From Flavobacterium macacae (GTDB lineage Bacteria > Bacteroidota > Bacteroidia > Flavobacteriales > Flavobacteriaceae), in contig NZ_RQVR01000001.1 of the NCBI RefSeq assembly GCF_003865365.1, positions 249,118 through 313,117 on the forward strand: 64,000 nucleotides of DNA, read 5' to 3'. A program made the position numbers and the translations under genes. The notes beneath the pieces are model-generated. The model was not told the DNA's origin and did no database searches. It saw nothing but the letters and a program-made list of their open reading frames with translations. Positions 1-8,418 of the stretch are shown one piece after another (position 1 is the stretch's first letter; the number at the start of each line of letters is the position of its first letter).

Positions 1-76
1 AATTGGTAATCGATATTTTTTATAGCAAATTTTACTACAAGACAAAATACGAAAAAGCTAGCCAATATAAAAAAGG

Positions 77-84
77 TATATTTG
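77..84 (+). promoter_or_regulatory. -7 promoter element of the prolyl oligopeptidase gene
   Basis: TATATTTG matches the Bacteroidota primary sigma factor -7 consensus TAnnTTTG and lies 22 bases before the ATG. No clear -33 TTG is visible. Confidence 0.5.
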
Positions 85-106
85 CGAAAAATACAAGATA
101 TTTCTG

Positions 107-2191
107 ATGAAAAAAATATTAATTTTTATGCTGTGCCTATTGTCTGCGCTATCCTATTCTCAAAATTACCCCGAGGCAAAAAAGATTCCTGTTCCATTTT
201 CAAAGCACAACTTTACCTACCAAGATGACTATTCTTGGATGGAGAAGATGAAATCTTCAGAAACGAATGCTTGGATGGAATTACAAAATACCAAAACCTA
301 CAGCCATCTTGAAACGGTAAAAAAGAAATATTCAACAGCTTCAAAAATAAAGGAATATGATTTCTTATCGACAAATGGATTGCCTGCCAAAAGAGGCGAC
401 TATTTTTATACCAGATATATTCTTGATAAAAACAAACCTCCCGTTTTATTTTATCGAAAAGCATTGAACGACGATCCTATTGAAATTATAGATCCTTATA
501 AGATTTATAAATATAATAACGTCAGGCTCAGTAGTTTTTATCCTTCAAAAAACTCAAGAATGATTGCGTTTAAAATCAGCAAGGACGGAGGCGATCAAGA
601 AGAAATTCGTTTTGTTGACGTGGAGAAAAAGAAAACTTTAGAGGATGTTTTGACAAAAATAAAGTTTTCGGGCGTTTCATGGAATCATGAAAAAGGTGTT
701 TTTTACAAAAGAAATAGCAACGTCAATACCTTTGAAAGAGATTCGACCTACCTGCTTTATTATCACAAAATTGGTGACACACAAGCGAATGACAAGTTAA
801 TTTATGACACTACCGCATCTGAAAATGATTTTCACTTTTTTACTGCTGAAGACAAACTGATTATTGTGGAAACCAATAAAGCAGAAACAGAAAGATATTA
901 TTTCTATGCTAACCTTTCTGATGAAACATTTGCTTTAAAACCTTTTGCGAAGCACAATGAAAGCGATTTTAACTTTCATACAATTAAAAATGGCAAAGTT
1001 TACTTTTCAAATACAAAATCAGATTTTGGAGAAGTCAGCTATTTTAATTTGACCAACGAGTCAGAAGAATTTAAAGTGATTCCCCAAATTTACAATAGTG
1101 TATTACTTGAAACAAAATTCTTAGAAAACTATATCATTTGCAAATACAAAACCACAGCAAAAAACTACATGCATATTTATGATTATAGCGGAAAGTTTAT
1201 AAGAAAGTTTGAGGCGCCCTATGGAATGGATTTCAGAATTAATTTCTTAGATGCTAAGAAAAACGAACTCTATGTTACATTTAATTCTTATGTAATTTCT
1301 TACCTTAATTACAAATTAAATATTGAGACCGGAAAGTATGGACCTTATTTTAATGACTTCATAGAACCAAAACCTTCATTATTCACTTTTGACCATTTTG
1401 AGACCAAAATCGTGACTTACAAAAGCAGAGACAGTAAAGATATTCCGATAACAATTATTCATAAAAAAGGAATGGCTTTGGATGGCAAAAATCCAACATT
1501 ATTAGAGGCTTACGGCGGTTTTGGATCCATTTATGGGTCCAATTTCGATACTGGATTGCTTACTTTTCTAGAAAGAGGCGGCGTGTATGCTTATGCTGAA
1601 ATTCGCGGTGGCGGTGAAAAAGGGCGCAAATGGCACAAAGATGGAAAAGGCCTAAAAAAGATGAATACTTTTAATGATTTCATTGACGGCGCAGAATTTT
1701 TAATCAAAGAGAATTATACAAACCCAAAGAAACTTGCCATTACCGGAAGTTCGCAAGGTGGTTTGTTAGTCGGTGTTGCGATGACAAAAAGACCTGAATT
1801 ATTTAAGGTGGCCATTCCGAAGTTTGGTGTTTTTGATATGGCAAAATTCAGCCAGTTTACCGTTGGAAAATATCACAATGACGAATATGGCAATCCAGAA
1901 CTAGAAAATGAATTTAATTCGCTTTTAGAATATTCACCTTATCACAATATTAAAGACGATGTGGATTACCCGACAACCCTGATTATTACATCAGAAAATG
2001 ACGACAGGGTACCGCCTTTGCATTCGTATAAATTTGCTGCAAAATTACAGAATAGAGCCTCTCAAAAGAATCCTATTTATTTAAAAACGCTGAAAAATTC
2101 AGGACATTATGGCAAAAATGCGAATTATAAAGATCAGATTACGGAAGATTCTGAATTTTATAATTTCTTACTTTATCACTTAAATAACTAA
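107..2191 (+). CDS. Prolyl oligopeptidase family serine peptidase (S9A)
   Basis: Peptidase of family S9A, which cuts short peptides after proline. Residues 1-18 form a hydrophobic signal peptide ending just before QNYPEA, so the enzyme should be exported. The first part to about residue 410 corresponds to the beta-propeller and the C-terminal third to the alpha/beta hydrolase. The nucleophile is Ser549 in GSSQGG, with probable Asp632 in ENDDRVPP and His667 in SGHYG, so the catalytic triad is intact. The length (694) is normal for the family. It is a single gene with its own promoter and converges on the ATP synthase operon, sharing a terminator. Substrate is not deducible. Confidence 0.93.
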   Translation: MKKILIFMLCLLSALSYSQNYPEAKKIPVPFSKHNFTYQDDYSWMEKMKSSETNAWMELQNTKTYSHLETVKKKYSTASKIKEYDFLSTNGLPAKRGDYFYTRYILDKNKPPVLFYRKALNDDPIEIIDPYKIYKYNNVRLSSFYPSKNSRMIAFKISKDGGDQEEIRFVDVEKKKTLEDVLTKIKFSGVSWNHEKGVFYKRNSNVNTFERDSTYLLYYHKIGDTQANDKLIYDTTASENDFHFFTAEDKLIIVETNKAETERYYFYANLSDETFALKPFAKHNESDFNFHTIKNGKVYFSNTKSDFGEVSYFNLTNESEEFKVIPQIYNSVLLETKFLENYIICKYKTTAKNYMHIYDYSGKFIRKFEAPYGMDFRINFLDAKKNELYVTFNSYVISYLNYKLNIETGKYGPYFNDFIEPKPSLFTFDHFETKIVTYKSRDSKDIPITIIHKKGMALDGKNPTLLEAYGGFGSIYGSNFDTGLLTFLERGGVYAYAEIRGGGEKGRKWHKDGKGLKKMNTFNDFIDGAEFLIKENYTNPKKLAITGSSQGGLLVGVAMTKRPELFKVAIPKFGVFDMAKFSQFTVGKYHNDEYGNPELENEFNSLLEYSPYHNIKDDVDYPTTLIITSENDDRVPPLHSYKFAAKLQNRASQKNPIYLKTLKNSGHYGKNANYKDQITEDSEFYNFLLYHLNN

Positions 2192-2194
2192 AAC

Positions 2195-2225
2195 AAAAAA
2201 GGCGCTTATTTCTAAGCGCCTTTTT
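2195..2225. terminator. Bidirectional intrinsic terminator
   Basis: AAGGCGCTT and AAGCGCCTT form a strong stem with a short loop, flanked by an A-run on the left and a T-run on the right. It can end both the plus-strand peptidase gene and the minus-strand atp operon. Confidence 0.85.
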
Positions 2226-2242
2226 AATATTCTATAAATTAT

Positions 2243-3100
2243 TTATGATTTCAAAGCTTCGGCTCCACCCACGATCTCAAGGATTTCATTGGTAATTGCA
2301 GCTTGACGTGCTTTGTTATAAGTTAATTTCAACTGATTTCTCAATTCTGTTGCATTATCTGTCGCTTTGTGCATTGCAGTCATACGCGCTCCGTGTTCTG
2401 AAGCGAATGAATCTCTAAGTGCTTTGTACAATTGCGTTTTCAAAGAAAGCGGAATCAATTCTTCAATGATTCTTTCTTTTGATGGTTCAAAAAGATAATC
2501 AACTTGGCTTTTGCTTTCGGACTCGATTGGAACGATTGGCAAAAATTGCTCAGTGATGATGATTTGCGTTGCCGCGTTTTTAAATTGATTGTAAACCAAT
2601 TCAATTTTATCATACTGGCCTTCTACAAAAAGTTGCATCAACTCTTCAGCAATTGCAGCTACATTATGAAAAGTCAAATCGTCAAAAACAGTATTATTAT
2701 TATTAATTACTGTATTTGTCTTTCTGATAATATCATTTCCTTTTTTTCCAATGGTAACGAAATCAACTTGTTTTCCAGCGTAAAGTCCCACAAGGTTTCT
2801 TGTTTGTTTTACGATGTTCGAGTTAAAAGCACCACTCAAACCTCTGTTTGAAGTAATTGCAACAACAAGAACTTTGTTAACAGGTCTTTGGTCAGAATAT
2901 TTGCTGCCGTTTTCTCCTTCAAGAGAAGCGCTAACATTTTGCAATAATTCCGTTAGTTTTTCGGCATAAGGACGCATTGCAGTGATTGCATCTTGTGCTT
3001 TCTTCAGCTTTGCAGCAGAAACCATTTTCATCGCAGACGTGATTTGCATCGTTGATGAAACGGAAGTAATTCTATTACGGATTTCCTTTAAGTTTGCCAT
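2243..3100 (-). CDS. atpG: F1 ATP synthase subunit gamma
   Basis: Central rotor shaft of F1, transmitting rotation of the c-ring to the catalytic head. The N-terminal helix begins MANLKEIRNRITSVSSTMQI, the usual gamma start, and the C-terminal helix carries TELRNQLKLTYNKARQAAIT, the conserved segment that lies inside the alpha3beta3 head. Length 285 is typical. It is the last gene of the atpBEFHAG operon. The catalytic beta and epsilon genes do not follow it, as is usual in Bacteroidota where atpD and atpC sit elsewhere. Confidence 0.98.
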   Translation of the reverse strand: MANLKEIRNRITSVSSTMQITSAMKMVSAAKLKKAQDAITAMRPYAEKLTELLQNVSASLEGENGSKYSDQRPVNKVLVVAITSNRGLSGAFNSNIVKQTRNLVGLYAGKQVDFVTIGKKGNDIIRKTNTVINNNNTVFDDLTFHNVAAIAEELMQLFVEGQYDKIELVYNQFKNAATQIIITEQFLPIVPIESESKSQVDYLFEPSKERIIEELIPLSLKTQLYKALRDSFASEHGARMTAMHKATDNATELRNQLKLTYNKARQAAITNEILEIVGGAEALKS

Positions 3101-3180
3101 TTTCTTATGGGTTCAGGGTTTTTGGTTTTAGGTTCAGGGCTCTAATTTGAACCCCAAACCTTTGACCTTATACCTTAATT
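3101..3180. repeat. Short phrase-like repeats between atpG and atpA
   Basis: The 80-base gap holds several imperfect repeats of GGTTCAGGG, GGTTTTAGG and AACCCCAAACC type. Similar short repeats occur at about 55340-55410 and 18420-18500. They probably arose by slippage; a role is not evident. Confidence 0.4.
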
Positions 3181-4758
3181 TTAGTTATATTTCGCTGAAA
3201 CTTCTTTCGCTACGTTTTCGATAACATCAGTGATTTTGTCATCTAATTTACCCGCTTTCAAAGCATCAAGAGTATCTCTGTGTTTTGCGTTCAAGAATTC
3301 TAAGAAATCTTTCTCAAATTCTTTCACTTTGCTTACAGGAACGTTTTTCAACAAGTTTTTTGAACCTGCATAGATAATCGCAACCTGGTCTTCCACAGTA
3401 TAAGGATCATTCAAACCTTGTTTCAAGATTTCAACGTTTCTTTTTCCTTTTTCAATTACGTTCAATGTAACCGCATCAAGGTCAGAACCGAATTTTGCGA
3501 ACGCTTCCAATTCACGGAATTGTGCTTGATCCAATTTCAAAGTACCTGCTACTTTTTTCATTGATTTAATTTGAGCATTACCTCCAACACGAGATACAGA
3601 AATACCTACGTTGATCGCAGGACGAACTCCTGAGTTAAACAAATCTCCATCAAGGAAAATCTGTCCGTCAGTAATCGAAATTACGTTTGTTGGGATATAC
3701 GCAGAAACGTCACCTGCTTGTGTTTCGATAATTGGCAATGCCGTTAACGAACCTCCACCTTTAACGATTCCTTTGATTGAATCTGGCAAGTCATTCATTT
3801 GTCTTGCAATTTCATCATTGTTGATTACCTTACAAGCACGCTCTAATAAACGAGAGTGAAGGTAGAAAACGTCTCCAGGATAAGCCTCACGTCCCGGTGG
3901 TCTTCTCAATAGAAGCGAAACCTCACGGTAAGCAACAGCTTGTTTCGATAAATCATCATAAACGATTAATGCTGGACGACCAGAATCTCTAAAGTATTCT
4001 CCAATTGCTGCTCCTGCTAAAGGTGCGTAAACTTGCATTGGAGCTGGATCAGAAGCGTTTGCAGCAACAATAACCGTGTAAGCCATTGCGCCTTTTTCTT
4101 CTAACATTTTAGCGATTCCTGCTACAGTTGAAGCTTTTTGCCCAATTGCAACATATATACAGAATACAGGCTGCCCTGCATCATAAAATTCTTTTTGATT
4201 AAGGATAGTATCCAAACAAACGGTAGATTTACCAGTTTGACGGTCACCAATCACAAGCTCTCTTTGTCCACGACCCACTGGGATCATTGCATCAACAGCT
4301 TTAACACCTGTTTGCAATGGCTCAGTTACTGGCTGACGGAAAATAACTCCAGGAGCTTTTCTTTCTAATGGCATTTCGTATAAAGTTCCTCCGATTGGAC
4401 CTTTACCGTCGATTGGGAAACCAAGTGTGTTTACAACACGGCCTACCATTTCTTCACCAACTTTTAATGAAGCAATACGTTGTGTTCTTTTTGCAGTTGA
4501 ACCTTCTTTGATACCTGTTGACGGCCCTAAAAGTACCACACCCACGTTATCTTCTTCAAGGTTCAAAACGATAGCTTCTAATCCGTTATCGAATTCTACT
4601 AACTCACCGTATTGTACATTTGATAACCCGTAAATACGAGCAATACCATCTCCAACATTAAGTACTGTTCCAACTTCTTCCAGCGTTGCACCAGATTCAA
4701 AACCTGATAATTGCTTTTTTAATATTGCTGAAATTTCAGCAGGTTTAATTTCCGCCAT
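3181..4758 (-). CDS. atpA: F1 ATP synthase subunit alpha
   Basis: Non-catalytic nucleotide-binding subunit of the F1 head. The beta-barrel N-terminal domain spans about 25-95, followed by the RecA-like domain with Walker A motif GDRQTGKS at 171-178 and by the helical C-terminal domain. Length 525 is normal. The start [13 protein letters not shown] fits homologues. It lies between atpH and atpG in one operon. Confidence 0.99.
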   Translation of the reverse strand: MAEIKPAEISAILKKQLSGFESGATLEEVGTVLNVGDGIARIYGLSNVQYGELVEFDNGLEAIVLNLEEDNVGVVLLGPSTGIKEGSTAKRTQRIASLKVGEEMVGRVVNTLGFPIDGKGPIGGTLYEMPLERKAPGVIFRQPVTEPLQTGVKAVDAMIPVGRGQRELVIGDRQTGKSTVCLDTILNQKEFYDAGQPVFCIYVAIGQKASTVAGIAKMLEEKGAMAYTVIVAANASDPAPMQVYAPLAGAAIGEYFRDSGRPALIVYDDLSKQAVAYREVSLLLRRPPGREAYPGDVFYLHSRLLERACKVINNDEIARQMNDLPDSIKGIVKGGGSLTALPIIETQAGDVSAYIPTNVISITDGQIFLDGDLFNSGVRPAINVGISVSRVGGNAQIKSMKKVAGTLKLDQAQFRELEAFAKFGSDLDAVTLNVIEKGKRNVEILKQGLNDPYTVEDQVAIIYAGSKNLLKNVPVSKVKEFEKDFLEFLNAKHRDTLDALKAGKLDDKITDVIENVAKEVSAKYN

Positions 4759-4795
4759 TTTGTTTTATAATTTATACACTTTACGTGTGGTAAAA

Positions 4796-5329
4796 CTAAT
4801 TACTAAACTCTCTTTTTAATACTTGTAATCTGTTAGCGATAGATGCATTGTATTGCTTATCGCCTATTCTTATGATAAATCCTCCGATAATTGAAGGATC
4901 TACGATATTTTGAATCGTAATCTTCTTGTTTGAAAATTCTCTGATTTTTTCTGAAACCTTTGCTTCTAAATCGGAATCCATTTCAATAGCTGTAGTTACC
5001 GTAGCAACTTCAAAACCATTCATTTCATCAAATTGAATCGTGTATTGCGAAGCGATTCCTTCTAAAATCTCAAATCTTTTGTTTTCGAACAACAAGTGGA
5101 AAAGACCTTTTGTCAATCCATTTGTTTGGGCGAAAACTTCTGTCAAGGCGCTTTCTTTAACGGCAACTGAAAGAGTTGGATTTTCAATAAAATCGCTCAA
5201 TTCTTTGTTGTCTTTTATCGTTGAAGAAATCAAAACCATATCATTATAGACTTCTTGCCCTGCTCCTGAAGAGATGGCTAAGTCTAAAATTGCTTTTGCA
5301 TAACGAATTGCTGCTCTGGTTCCTGACAT
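4796..5329 (-). CDS. atpH: F1 ATP synthase subunit delta (OSCP)
   Basis: Peripheral stalk subunit that links b to the top of the alpha subunits. The N-terminal helical domain begins GTRAAIRYAKAILDLA, the conserved OSCP opening, and the C-terminal domain contains DPSIIGGFIIRIGDKQYNAS, a family signature. Length 177 is typical. It starts 4 bases after the stop of atpF, so the two are translated from one message. Confidence 0.97.
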   Translation of the reverse strand: MSGTRAAIRYAKAILDLAISSGAGQEVYNDMVLISSTIKDNKELSDFIENPTLSVAVKESALTEVFAQTNGLTKGLFHLLFENKRFEILEGIASQYTIQFDEMNGFEVATVTTAIEMDSDLEAKVSEKIREFSNKKITIQNIVDPSIIGGFIIRIGDKQYNASIANRLQVLKREFSN

Positions 5330-5333
5330 GATC

Positions 5334-5825
5334 TTAGTTTAATTTTACGTCACCCAACATTCTCTCCACCAATTTGGTTTGAGCATCTTTGTTAGATAAT
5401 TCTTCTTTCAATAATTTTTCAGCGATTTCAAGAGACAATGATGAAACTTGAGATTTCAATTCAGCCATAGCTGCATTTTTCTCTGCTTCGATAGCTGCTT
5501 TCGCCTGCTCGATCATTCTTTCTCCTTGAACTTGTGCTTCTTGTTTTGAATCCGCAACCATTTTATCTCTCATGTCACGCGCTTCTTTTAATAAAGCATC
5601 ACGTTCCATTCTAGCTTCTTGCAAGATACGCTCGTTGTCTGCAGTTAAATTTTGCATTTCTCTGCGAGCTGCTTCCGCTGATGCCAAAGCATTATTGATT
5701 GATTCCTCACGGCTTTTTACAGCACCCAAGATTGGTTTCCAAGCAAATTTTGCCAAAAGAATGAAGAAAACAACAAAGATAAGTGTTGTCCAAAAAATTA
5801 AACTCTCTGGTGAAGTTAATTGCAT
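5334..5825 (-). CDS. atpF: F0 ATP synthase subunit b
   Basis: Membrane-anchored peripheral stalk. Residues about 9-28 form the single membrane helix (LIFWTTLIFVVFFILLAKFAW). The rest is a long charged helix rich in Ala, Glu, Lys and Arg that would form the dimeric coiled coil. Length 163 is normal. It is separated from atpE by an intrinsic terminator-like hairpin, so its expression may be lower than that of atpE. Confidence 0.97.
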   Translation of the reverse strand: MQLTSPESLIFWTTLIFVVFFILLAKFAWKPILGAVKSREESINNALASAEAARREMQNLTADNERILQEARMERDALLKEARDMRDKMVADSKQEAQVQGERMIEQAKAAIEAEKNAAMAELKSQVSSLSLEIAEKLLKEELSNKDAQTKLVERMLGDVKLN

Positions 5826-5858
5826 ACGATTATATATTTAAAATTGTTTGTCTTTTTT

Positions 5859-5897
5859 AAAAAAACTTCCTGAAGCCAACCGCCTGCAGGAAGTTTT
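5859..5897 (-). terminator. Intra-operon terminator or attenuator after atpE
   Basis: Read on the minus strand, AAAACTTCCTG pairs perfectly with CAGGAAGTTTT around a 14-base loop, and the second arm runs into seven U. It lies 10 bases past the atpE stop and before atpF. A partly effective terminator here, or a hairpin that protects the upstream 3' end, would raise atpE message over the distal genes. This matches the many copies of subunit c needed per complex. Confidence 0.7.
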
Positions 5898-5906
5898 AAT
5901 CTTTAA

Positions 5907-6125
<219 letters not shown>

Positions 6126-6147
6126 TTAATATTTAATAAAACTCTAA

Positions 6148-7302
6148 TTAATGATGATCGTGTTCTGCAACAGCCTGACCAATAAATAATGCTGAAAGCA
6201 ATGTAAATACATACGCTTGCAAAGCAGCAACCAACATTTCAAGAACAGTCATGAACAATACAAATGCTCCAGCAACGGGTCCGATAGCAATGGATTTGAA
6301 AATGAAAATTAAAGAAACTAAACTTAAGATGATAATGTGACCTGCAGTGATGTTTGCAAACAAACGAATCATCAAGGCGAATGGTTTTGTTATCATACCA
6401 ATTAATTCAATTGGCATCATAAAAAACTTCATCGGAGTAGGTACACCAGGCATCCAAAAAATGTGCCCCCAATATTCTTTGTTTCCACTAACTGTTGTGA
6501 CGATAAAAGTAATAACTGCCATTACAAAAGTAAAGTAAATATTTCCTGTCAAGTTAGAACTGAATGGGAAGAATGGAATTAATCCGATAAGGTTGTTGAT
6601 CCAAATAAAGAAAAAGATAGTCAAAAGATACGGCATAAATTTAGCGTATTTTTTTGTTCCAATATTTGGAATAGCAATTTCGTCTCTAACATAAGTTACC
6701 AATGGTTCTAAGAAACCTGCCAATCCTTTTGGTGCTTTTGGGTTTTTCTTGTATGATCTTGCTACAGCAAAAAACAAAAAGAACAACACAATTGCAGACA
6801 TCAACATTGAGAAAACATTCTTTGTGATTGAGAAATCTAAAGGTCTTGCATCAAATGCAAAAGCACCATTGTCTCTTTCGTCTTGAGTTAATGCTTCAAA
6901 TTTATCCGCATAAAAAATAATTTCTTTATAACGAACCAATTCTTGACCGTTAGCATTGACAATGTGATGACCCGTATTATCATGGTGAAAGTGTTCAGAA
7001 GAAAAAACTTCTAAACCACTGTTGGTCCATAAAATTACAGGAAGGTAAAAAGAAATGGGATGCCCCCCCCAATCTGCGATGTGAAATTCATGCGAATCAC
7101 CGATATGAGAATTGATCAAATCAGTAGGACTAAATTCTTTTTCTGCTGCATGAGAACTTACTGCTTCATGGCCTTCTGAAACTGGCTCGACAACCTCTGT
7201 TTTATCAGCGATGCTATCATTTGATGCCGCAAAATTTAACGTCGGAGTCAGCGCTAATAAAGCAAGTAATAAAAATCGGACTGGTTTAATTGAAATTATC
7301 AT
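6148..7302 (-). CDS. atpB: F0 ATP synthase subunit a
   Basis: Stator channel protein carrying protons to the c-ring. The C-terminal two thirds hold the membrane helices and the essential arginine (Arg313 in MIRLFANITAGH). At 384 residues it is over 100 longer than the E. coli protein. The extra N-terminal part starts with a signal peptide (about 1-25) and continues as a hydrophilic exported domain rich in His and Glu, a form typical of Bacteroidota. First gene of the operon, with its own promoter. Confidence 0.97.
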   Translation of the reverse strand: MIISIKPVRFLLLALLALTPTLNFAASNDSIADKTEVVEPVSEGHEAVSSHAAEKEFSPTDLINSHIGDSHEFHIADWGGHPISFYLPVILWTNSGLEVFSSEHFHHDNTGHHIVNANGQELVRYKEIIFYADKFEALTQDERDNGAFAFDARPLDFSITKNVFSMLMSAIVLFFLFFAVARSYKKNPKAPKGLAGFLEPLVTYVRDEIAIPNIGTKKYAKFMPYLLTIFFFIWINNLIGLIPFFPFSSNLTGNIYFTFVMAVITFIVTTVSGNKEYWGHIFWMPGVPTPMKFFMMPIELIGMITKPFALMIRLFANITAGHIIILSLVSLIFIFKSIAIGPVAGAFVLFMTVLEMLVAALQAYVFTLLSALFIGQAVAEHDHH

Positions 7303-7342
7303 TATTAAATGTATATCTAATTTTAGGTTTCAAAATTTTTTG

Positions 7343-7350
7343 CAAAGGTA
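7343..7350 (-). promoter_or_regulatory. -7 promoter element of the atpBEFHAG operon
   Basis: On the minus strand TACCTTTG matches TAnnTTTG, 41 bases before the atpB start. This suggests the ATP synthase operon can be transcribed separately from the sprE group upstream. Confidence 0.5.
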
Positions 7351-7435
7351 CATATTTAATTCACACTTGAAAACATATCGATGTAATTTTTAGTAATTTG
7401 GCATTTCAATGACAATTCTTTAATATTCAAAGCCA

Positions 7436-7819
7436 TTATCCTTTGTTTATTAAACGAACCGCAAAATAGGTTTCGAAAAATAAAAATAAAAAATAGGGTA
7501 TAAAGAACGTCGAGATATCAATTATAGGGTCTTTTACGCCTGCTTTAATCAACGGAATCAAAAAAAAGACCGCTGCCATCATTCTTAAAAGGCAAGCCCC
7601 TAAGAACGCAAATCCGGTGTAATCTTTAAAACTCTTATGGACAAAAATTAAAAACAGGAACACTAAAACGGTGGCAACTATATTAAAAGTATAAATGCTC
7701 CAAGCTTGGTAAAAGAAATTTACTGTTTGTGATAGCGACTGCATGGTGAAATACTGCGCTGTGAATAAGACAACCGAAAACGGAACGAAATACTTTAAAA
7801 AATCGGTAATTCTATTCAT
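7436..7819 (-). CDS. Small four-helix membrane protein, AtpI-like position (DUF6168-like)
   Basis: A 127-residue hydrophobic protein with four predicted membrane helices (about 10-30, 40-60, 75-95 and 100-120). It overlaps the atpZ-like gene by one base (TAATG arrangement) and precedes atpB by about 130 bases. Position and topology match the I2/AtpI-type accessory proteins that lie before atpB and help c-ring assembly or cation supply. The sequence itself resembles the flavobacterial family DUF6168, which I recall rather than can test. Function is inferred from context only. Confidence 0.7.
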   Translation of the reverse strand: MNRITDFLKYFVPFSVVLFTAQYFTMQSLSQTVNFFYQAWSIYTFNIVATVLVFLFLIFVHKSFKDYTGFAFLGACLLRMMAAVFFLIPLIKAGVKDPIIDISTFFIPYFLFLFFETYFAVRLINKG

Positions 7820-8040
7820 TATTTGTTTAAATTTTTAACTTGGCGGATGACGTTATAAAGTGCGATAAATACAGAAAGCAGCGACAAAATAATTGTCCAT
7901 GTGGAAGAACCGTTTGAATATTTTTCATCAAGCCACATTCCGGCATAGGTGAAAATAAAAATGATAACTCCCATTTGAATCGGAATATTGATCATCGCGG
8001 CCCACTTGCTAGGCGATTTTTTCTCCTGGTTGTCTTCCAT
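7819..8040 (-). CDS. AtpZ/AtpI family protein
   Basis: A 73-residue protein with two membrane helices (about 16-36 and 47-65) joined by a short loop containing DEKYSNGSSTW, the typical AtpZ/AtpI layout with an acidic residue after helix one. Such proteins accompany F-ATPase operons and are linked to c-ring assembly and Mg2+ or Ca2+ transport. Its start lies 32 bases inside the end of the bactofilin gene, so the pair is translationally coupled. Confidence 0.85.
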   Translation of the reverse strand: MEDNQEKKSPSKWAAMINIPIQMGVIIFIFTYAGMWLDEKYSNGSSTWTIILSLLSVFIALYNVIRQVKNLNK

Positions 8041-8416
8041 CGTTTGGGTTTAAGTTTTTAACATTTGCTTTCATCACGCACGATGCGCTGAATTCTGCTC
8101 CAGGTTCTACTGATAATTTTCCGACGATCACTTCGCCATAAATTTTTGCTTTTGACTTTACATTTAAAATCTCAAGCACTTCAATTCTTCCGTCAAATTT
8201 TCCTTCGATATCGGCATTTCTGCAGCTGATATCGCCGATCACTTTTCCGGCCGGACCGATGACAATTTTCCCTTTTGATTGAAAATTACCGATTAATTCT
8301 CCGTCTAATCTAAAATCAGCTTCTGAAATAATATCGCCTTTTATGATGGTTCCTTCCACAATTCTGTTGGTTTTGCCCAAAAGATCCGTGTAGGATTTTG
8401 GAGATTTTTCAAACAT
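8009..8416 (-). CDS. Bactofilin (polymer-forming cytoskeletal protein)
   Basis: Bactofilins self-assemble into filaments built from a right-handed beta-helix. Residues about 20-115 show the repeating pattern of short beta strands with glycines (GTIIKGDIISEADFRLDGEL, then GNFQSKGKIVIGPAGKVIGD), which is diagnostic. Length 135 is normal. It sits 2 bases after sprE and overlaps the atpZ-like gene by 32 bases, so it belongs to the sprE transcript. A role in positioning envelope machinery is plausible but inferred. Confidence 0.93.
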   Translation of the reverse strand: MFEKSPKSYTDLLGKTNRIVEGTIIKGDIISEADFRLDGELIGNFQSKGKIVIGPAGKVIGDISCRNADIEGKFDGRIEVLEILNVKSKAKIYGEVIVGKLSVEPGAEFSASCVMKANVKNLNPNDGRQPGEKIA

Positions 8417-8418
8417 AA

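Noticed and set aside
2504..2851. 115-codon plus-strand frame opposite atpG
   Set aside because: Antisense shadow of a fully conserved ATP synthase gene.
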